34,724 bases of DNA from a virus. The notes under the pieces were generated by a model that was not told the DNA's origin, did no database searches, and was given only the letters and a program-made list of their open reading frames with translations. The stretch spans positions 1-34,724 of IMG/VR virus record IMGVR_UViG_3300003690_000033; one strand, 5' to 3'. This document shows positions 30,956 to 34,724 of the stretch, in pieces (positions within the stretch are counted from its first letter, which is position 1; each line of letters starts with the position of its first letter). Position numbers and translations under genes: made by a program.

Positions 30956-31446
30956 CACCAGAACAACAAGCGGCCTTAGCAATGAGGAGAAATGGGGGCC
31001 AGGGCATGGCCCGAGGCTCTTGGCCAATGACCGAGGGACAGCCTGGATTTGTGGGGCCACCCAGCCCAAAGACCATGGAGACAGGGTGGGGACGGCCCCG
31101 AGGCGGTGCGCGCACCGGCCCATCAGACGACGAATGGCTTGCAATGTGGGAAGAACGAAACCGGATGCTTCAGCAGCAGAAGGGGCGCGAAGGGGTATTG
31201 CAGAAGTCATACCAGAGAGACAAAATGAGGAATATAGAGCCGAGCCTCTACCCGCGAGAACCAAGAAGACCCTCATTCCCAGGGGTACTTCAGCGCCCCC
31301 AGCAACGATTCGAAGGGGGAGACCTCGGGCGCCCAATGCCGCGACAGGAGACTAATCTACCCGGCGAAGGTGTCTACGACTGGGAGCAGAGGGTACAGCA
31401 GGCCGAGGACGCCCTTCAAAACGCAATAAGGGCCGCAGGGGGTTAG
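30946..31446 (+). CDS. hypothetical Pro/Arg/Gly-rich protein
   Basis: 166 residues from ATG 30946, overlapping the previous gene by 10 nt, with AAAGGGG upstream. It is dominated by Pro, Arg, Gly and Gln (GWGRPRGGARTGPSDDEWLA; LYPREPRRPSFPGVLQRPQQ), so most of it is likely disordered. One helix is predicted around EWLAMWEERNRMLQQQKGRE and a C-terminal helix around YDWEQRVQQAEDALQNAIRA. No domain is recognised. Such low-complexity proteins behind lysis genes can be late accessory or virion proteins. Only the gene's reality, supported by its tight junctions, is claimed. Confidence 0.65.
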   Translation: MPLTPEQQAALAMRRNGGQGMARGSWPMTEGQPGFVGPPSPKTMETGWGRPRGGARTGPSDDEWLAMWEERNRMLQQQKGREGVLQKSYQRDKMRNIEPSLYPREPRRPSFPGVLQRPQQRFEGGDLGRPMPRQETNLPGEGVYDWEQRVQQAEDALQNAIRAAGG

Positions 31447-31448
31447 GG

Positions 31449-31808
31449 GTGCCAGCCCATCCCAGAAACCCGCTTCAGAGAATGCCATCGCAGCGACCGT
31501 GGGCGAGGGGCAATCCCTACGTTCCCGGCCTGCCACAGTCCAACGAAAACCCCTACCAGGCATATCTTAAGTATAACCAACCTGGGTGGCTCCCGGTTGG
31601 GAACCAAGCGCCATCCCAGTTTGAGGGTGGTGCTCGCCTTGGTGGGCTCTCTGGGAAGGTCGGCTTTACTGGCTCGCAACCACAGTGGGGCGAGGTTGGC
31701 TACCAGTTCGGGCTCGATGAGGAGGAGAGGTGGAAAGCCAAGGCTGCGATGCGGCTTTCAAGGGGAGGAGACCCATACTACAGCGTTGGGCTAGAGGGGA
31801 CATTCTGA
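31449..31808 (+). CDS. small protein with outer-membrane-like beta C-terminus
   Basis: 119 residues from GTG 31449, with AGGGGGTTAGGG upstream; an ATG at 31482 is an alternative. The first 55 residues are Pro/Asn/Arg-rich (PQSNENPYQAYLKYNQP). The rest alternates hydrophobic and polar residues in four apparent strands (ARLGGLSGKVGFTG, GEVGYQFGLD, WKAKAAMRLSR, YYSVGLEGTF) and ends in Phe. Such a pattern is typical of outer-membrane beta strands. No signal peptide is evident, so export is doubtful and a virion beta-sheet protein is equally possible. Similar short C-terminally beta-patterned proteins occur in environmental phages, from memory. Confidence 0.6.
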   Translation: MPAHPRNPLQRMPSQRPWARGNPYVPGLPQSNENPYQAYLKYNQPGWLPVGNQAPSQFEGGARLGGLSGKVGFTGSQPQWGEVGYQFGLDEEERWKAKAAMRLSRGGDPYYSVGLEGTF

Positions 31809-32047
31809 TGCCAGACGAGAACACCACCACCTTAGACGAGTCGCTCATCTCTTTGATGAACAACATGATAAAAATCGGAATGAGCGCCGTGCCCGATGGG
31901 GTGCAACCAGAGATAAGCAGCCTCGTAGAGCAAGCCCTCGCAAGAGGAGCCCTGTGGCTTGTGAGGCAAATAAAGCCAGAGCAAATCAAGGTCCTGGTCG
32001 AAGCCAACGCAGACGCGACGGCTGAGATTGACTGGGGAGAGAAATGA
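31808..32047 (+). CDS. 79-residue acidic helical protein
   Basis: Starts at ATG 31808 in a TGATG junction with the previous gene; upstream in-frame starts overlap that gene and are rejected. The product is acidic and mostly helical (LISLMNNMIKIGMSAVPDG; ISSLVEQALARGALWLVRQI), ending DATAEIDWGEK. One helix (about residues 44-56) is hydrophobic enough to be peripheral to a membrane. No family is recognised. It overlaps the hydrolase gene downstream by 4 nt, which implies co-translation. Confidence 0.6.
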   Translation: MPDENTTTLDESLISLMNNMIKIGMSAVPDGVQPEISSLVEQALARGALWLVRQIKPEQIKVLVEANADATAEIDWGEK

Positions 32048-32931
32048 CGGAACCAGTCAAAGCTGCCGCCGGCACAAAAAAACACTCCCGGCTGTCCGCA
32101 GACTACCCATGGACACCCACGCCCAGATACAGGGAGAGCGTGCTAAGGAGGGTGACGCCCGCTGGAGGCGCCGGGTCAGCGCAGGCGCGCACGCCAGCGT
32201 TGGCTGCTGCCAAGGCAGTCCCTCGGGCCAAGACCCCTTGGAAGCCAGGGGTCGCACAGTCAGCATGGTTGCCACTACGCACCCAACAACACACACAATC
32301 ACCACACCGCTATTGGTGGCTTCATGGCTCAGAGAAGATCGCGGGCGCCACTCTCGAGGGACTTGAGAAAAGAGGAACATCGGTAGGCACGCTGGCAAAG
32401 GGGCGCTACTGGACGGTCGGCGGCCTCCAGGTGGATCCGAACCGCTGGCTTACCCCAGCAGGGGCCGAGGATCATGTCCGCAGCAAGAACCGTGGGAAAA
32501 GCGAAGCGCAGATCCAAAAGACCCTTCAGATCCTAAACACCGTTCGAGAGCAGTTCCTCCCGAGAATGCAACCGGGTGAGGGCGGAGCAATTATATCCGC
32601 ACATAACAGCAACCCCAGCGTTCGCTACAAAGGTAAAACCATATTCGATCACGAGCATCAAAAAAGCCAAAACGCATGGTTCGGCGATAGCGATGAAGTT
32701 GATTTTATCATCGTCACCGACAAGGCAGACTTCGACGCTGCCTATGACCAGAATGTGCCGTTCAACATCTTCTACCAGCCATTCAACCCGGAAGCCAAAG
32801 ACGACGGATCCGCGTCGTATCTTGCTAGCAAAGAGGGGTGGCGCTATTTCAACCCAGAGGTTAGCCTTCGAAAAGGCGCCGAAGAGAAACAAAAAGCAAT
32901 GGTTGATTGGATTGAAAGCCTCAATCAATAG
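32044..32931 (+). CDS. M14/AstE-AspA-like zinc metallohydrolase
   Basis: 295 residues from ATG 32044 (ATGA overlap). After a disordered Pro/Ala/Lys-rich 85-residue N-terminus, the motifs of zinc carboxypeptidase-like hydrolases appear in order: HGSE (His94, Glu97; zinc ligands HxxE), VDPNR (131-134 with substrate-binding Arg134), SAHNSN (His187, third zinc ligand), DDGSASYL (253-260), and YFNPE (Glu272, catalytic position). Relatives in bacteria read HGDE, DPNRxFT, HNN, DDGSLSVY and YINIE. Family members cleave peptide, amide or gamma-glutamyl bonds. Near the lysis genes, a second wall- or capsule-directed enzyme is a possibility, but the substrate is not known. Recognition is by motif order, not by a search. 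Confidence 0.7.
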   Translation: MTEPVKAAAGTKKHSRLSADYPWTPTPRYRESVLRRVTPAGGAGSAQARTPALAAAKAVPRAKTPWKPGVAQSAWLPLRTQQHTQSPHRYWWLHGSEKIAGATLEGLEKRGTSVGTLAKGRYWTVGGLQVDPNRWLTPAGAEDHVRSKNRGKSEAQIQKTLQILNTVREQFLPRMQPGEGGAIISAHNSNPSVRYKGKTIFDHEHQKSQNAWFGDSDEVDFIIVTDKADFDAAYDQNVPFNIFYQPFNPEAKDDGSASYLASKEGWRYFNPEVSLRKGAEEKQKAMVDWIESLNQ

Positions 32932-32939
32932 GAGAGACA

Positions 32940-33113
32940 ATGGCGAAAGCAAAGCTAGGCAGCGGCAAACGGTTCAAGGATCTCACAGGCAAGCTGGGTA
33001 AAAAGGGAGCCAAAGACCCCAAGGCCCTGGCCGCTTGGATTGGGCGCAAAAAGTACGGCAAAGACAAGTTCGCCAAACTGGCGGCTGGCGCCAAGATGCG
33101 CCAAGGCGCGTGA
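32940..33113 (+). CDS. 57-residue basic protein (ALAAWIGRKKYGK family)
   Basis: ATG 32940 follows AGGAGAGAC, and TGA is at 33111-33113. The protein is strongly basic. Its core (KDPKALAAWIGRKKYGKDKF) matches a motif that recurs in many phage genomes as a short C-terminal or stand-alone segment, usually with nPaALAAyIGRkKYG. The role is not known; small size and charge suggest nucleic-acid binding or a structural peptide. The end overlaps the next gene's GTG by 4 nt. Confidence 0.75.
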   Translation: MAKAKLGSGKRFKDLTGKLGKKGAKDPKALAAWIGRKKYGKDKFAKLAAGAKMRQGA

Positions 33114-33430
33114 GCCTGCCCCCCGAGATAACCGAAGCAGCTGCATCAATAAACATAGCCCTCGCCCACTCTCTCACGCCGCGTGACATCCTTCGGAAAA
33201 AGACCGTGGGCATCAAACTGCGAGGTTCCAAAGAGGACCTGGGGTTTCTCGCCCTCATCTCGAAAGCCAACGGCATACCCCCCTCTGAGCTAATGAGCAG
33301 GATATGGGCCATGCACTGTAGAGCCTTTCGAACGCAAAGAGGGCCGGATGGGTGCGTGATTGACTATGATGAAATCCCCACATCGACGCTTCCAGACTAC
33401 GTTTTACAACTGCTGCACCCCAACGGTTGA
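33110..33430 (+). CDS. hypothetical protein, possible small DNA-binding fold
   Basis: 106 residues from GTG 33110, in a GTGA overlap with the previous stop. A TTG at 33035 would extend it by 25 codons but overlaps the basic peptide gene by 79 nt. The protein has a helical N-terminus (TEAAASINIALAHSLTPRDI), a strand-like KTVGIKLRG, and helices with LGFLALISKANGIPPSELMS, which read like a small strand-helix-helix unit. It closes the accessory block before the recombination module. No family is recognised. Confidence 0.6.
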   Translation: MSLPPEITEAAASINIALAHSLTPRDILRKKTVGIKLRGSKEDLGFLALISKANGIPPSELMSRIWAMHCRAFRTQRGPDGCVIDYDEIPTSTLPDYVLQLLHPNG

Positions 33431-33455
33431 CACCCCACCGGGGCCGCGATAGGGT
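33427..33455 (+). promoter_or_regulatory. candidate promoter before the recombination module
   Basis: TTGACA (33427-33432) is a perfect -35 box; after a 17-nt spacer, TAGGGT (33450-33455) is a weak 3/6 -10 box. It lies in the 39-nt gap before the nuclease gene, where a new transcription unit could begin. The weak -10 makes it tentative. Confidence 0.4.
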
Positions 33456-33467
33456 TCGGACGAACCC
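33452..33467 (+). promoter_or_regulatory. hairpin covering the nuclease ribosome-binding region
   Basis: GGGTTC (33452-33457) pairs with GAACCC (33462-33467) around GGAC; the stem ends 2 nt before ATG 33470. No free Shine-Dalgarno sequence is visible between it and the start, so it may modulate translation. It is not part of the SL1-SL6 family. Confidence 0.45.
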
Positions 33468-33469
33468 CG

Positions 33470-34399
33470 ATGAAGAAACAAACCTTTAGTTCCATTACTG
33501 CGTTTCGCAACTGTAGGCGATTTTTCCAGAATCGCTATATACGGGCCATTGAATCCATCCACAAACAAGACAACCTGCGGTTCGGAACAATGGGCCACAC
33601 CGGCCTTGAGATGTACCACAACGGAGAGGGGCTAGAGGAAATCCGACAAGCCATCTTCGATGCGGCCAGGGAAGCAGCGTGGCAAGGAAAAGAGCAGCGG
33701 CAAGAACTCTACGCCTGGGCCATGATTTCCGGCTACGCCCTGCACTTCCCTCTCGAGCGAGAACGGTGGGAGGTCGTTGAGGCAGAGCCAGGGTTTGAGA
33801 CCAAACTCATCAACCCGGCCACCGGTAGGTCGGCTCGCAGCTTTATGATGGCCGGCAAAGTGGACCTGCTGGTTCGAGACAAGGAGACGGGCGAATATGC
33901 AATCATGGAGCACAAGACAACTACTAGAACAGTTGATAGCTTCTTGCAAAGGATATGGACGGACTTCCAAATACACCTATACGCCCATTACCTGGGGCAA
34001 GCCAGGGGCATCAAGATAGGGAAGGTCATCTACAACATCTTGACCAAGAGCAAACTTCGCCGGGGCGGGTTGGCATCGAAAAAACAAGTGCCCCTCGAGT
34101 CCGATGGGGATTTGCTCGGGCGCCTCCTTGAAGACCACCTGGGCTCTGACAAGCTGTACCACCGAGAGGAAATCATCATCTCTGACCACAGGGTTGAGCA
34201 ACTTGTCGATGAGGTGTGGGAGGTCAAAGACCAGATGCTCATTGCGGCGAGGCGAAATAAGTATTACCAAAACCCAAGCTATTGTTTCCACTGGAACAGG
34301 GCGTGCGAATACTACGAGCTCTGCAAATCAAACGACAACGAACTGATTATGAATAGCTACTTCAAACCCCGTATACCGCATGAGGAATTGACCCGATGA
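33470..34399 (+). CDS. Cas4/RecB-type PD-(D/E)XK exonuclease
   Basis: 309 residues from ATG 33470. Nuclease motifs are in order: GTMGHTGLE with His44, GKVDLLV with Asp132, IMEHK with Glu147 and Lys149, and QIHLY (Gln167 to Tyr171). This is the PDDEXK_1 set of RecB/Cas4 nucleases. Cys15 together with Cys272, Cys279 and Cys285 could hold an iron-sulfur cluster as in Cas4 and AddB, although the spacing (C-x6-C-x5-C) differs from the usual CxxC-x5-C. In phages such exonucleases resect DNA ends for annealing and pair with a recombinase; the next gene encodes a P-loop ATPase and overlaps it by 4 nt. There are no cas1/cas2 genes, so a CRISPR role is not indicated. Confidence 0.88.
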   Translation: MKKQTFSSITAFRNCRRFFQNRYIRAIESIHKQDNLRFGTMGHTGLEMYHNGEGLEEIRQAIFDAAREAAWQGKEQRQELYAWAMISGYALHFPLERERWEVVEAEPGFETKLINPATGRSARSFMMAGKVDLLVRDKETGEYAIMEHKTTTRTVDSFLQRIWTDFQIHLYAHYLGQARGIKIGKVIYNILTKSKLRRGGLASKKQVPLESDGDLLGRLLEDHLGSDKLYHREEIIISDHRVEQLVDEVWEVKDQMLIAARRNKYYQNPSYCFHWNRACEYYELCKSNDNELIMNSYFKPRIPHEELTR

Positions 34400-34724
34400 G
34401 ACCCCTGCCGACAGCCATAAACAAACCCAAGTCTGACATCTCCACGGCGTCTTTGGGCATCACAGGATTTGCCAAGACCGGAAAGACATCTTTGGTCATC
34501 AACACCAAAGATCACTTCGTGTTCAACCTGGACGATGGGTTGGATTTCTTCGAGCACATAGGCGAGCGCTATGGTCGCCAGGACTACGAAGCGCTCGAAC
34601 AAAGGGTGGAAGAGTTTAGCACAGCATCAAAGGCGGGTACACTGCCGTACCGCTCCATCATTATTGATACCGTCGATGAGATGTGGAAGATGTGCGCCAG
34701 AGAGATATGCAAGCGAAAGCACCT
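34396..34724 (+). CDS. P-loop ATPase, Sak4/RecA-like (3' end outside window)
   Basis: The gene starts at ATG 34396 in an ATGA overlap with the nuclease gene and is open to the window end (109 codons seen). GFAKTGKTS (24-32) is a Walker A motif with Lys30 and Thr31, and YRSIIIDTVDE (85-95, Asp91) is the Walker B motif. This arrangement near the N-terminus is typical of AAA_24/Sak4-type single-strand annealing ATPases of phages, often encoded next to a PD-(D/E)XK exonuclease. The pair likely serves homologous recombination and replication restart. A RecA-like helicase loader is a possible alternative until the rest of the gene is seen. Confidence 0.8.
   Translation, partial: MRPLPTAINKPKSDISTASLGITGFAKTGKTSLVINTKDHFVFNLDDGLDFFEHIGERYGRQDYEALEQRVEEFSTASKAGTLPYRSIIIDTVDEMWKMCAREICKRKH

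Noticed and set aside
33035-33109. TTG start extending the 33110 gene upstream
   Set aside because: It would overlap the small basic protein gene by 79 nt; the GTGA junction at 33110 fits the coupling style of this genome.
33444-33470. tRNA T-arm or attachment site suggested by GGGTTCGGACGAACCC
   Set aside because: There is no cloverleaf around it, the loop is 4 nt rather than 7, and no repeat of it is seen elsewhere in the window.

Overview
The window is a segment of a tailed double-stranded DNA bacteriophage genome. It carries a complete head-building and packaging set (small and large terminase, portal, scaffold, major capsid protein, head-tail adaptor, tail hub). There is no tape-measure, sheath or tail-tube gene. 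Instead a run of large, low-complexity, probably internal virion proteins follows, one of them 2156 residues long. This points to a short-tailed (podovirus-like) phage. A lipobox protein and an N-anchored coiled-coil protein beside the endolysin suggest a Gram-negative host. A serine recombinase and an XRE-type regulator make a temperate or formerly temperate lifestyle plausible. The exact host cannot be named from sequence alone. Genes are tightly packed, mostly with 1-10 nt overlaps, and no gene-free stretch reaches 300 bases.

Layout. (1) 1-3040: a near-consensus sigma70 promoter, then an early cassette array of small genes. Most carry a conserved 16-nt start-associated sequence (AGGAGNGCATAACATG) and six are followed by an 11-12 bp intergenic hairpin; two tiny membrane-protein genes close the array. 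(2) 3031-4485: a compact serine recombinase, a zinc-ribbon peptide, a small conserved phage protein and an XRE-type HTH protein. (3) 4482-5587: a minus-strand island of three genes, including a GroES-type co-chaperonin and a possible tandem ribbon-helix-helix protein. (4) 5667-18083: packaging, head and connector genes, with two related parallel beta-helix proteins. (5) 18083-29395: internal/ejection-type proteins, including the giant protein with DPGADDPF repeats. (6) 29392-30955: lysis genes: amidase endolysin, i-spanin-like protein and an apparent holin/outer-spanin fusion. (7) 30946-33430: accessory small genes, including an M14/AstE-AspA-like metallohydrolase. (8) 33470-end: start of a recombination module with a Cas4/RecB-type PD-(D/E)XK nuclease and a Sak4/RecA-like P-loop ATPase that runs off the window.

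How they fit together. The terminase pair packages DNA through the portal into a procapsid built by scaffold and capsid protein. Host GroEL with the phage GroES may assist folding. The adaptor and hub close the head, and the internal proteins are probably ejected to build a conduit across the envelope. Amidase, holin and spanins lyse the cell. The most unusual element is the array of start-associated sequences and hairpins. It resembles in concept, but not in sequence, the SAS/ESAS elements of cluster K mycobacteriophages. Other notable points are the single-ORF holin/lipoprotein arrangement and the phage M14-like hydrolase.
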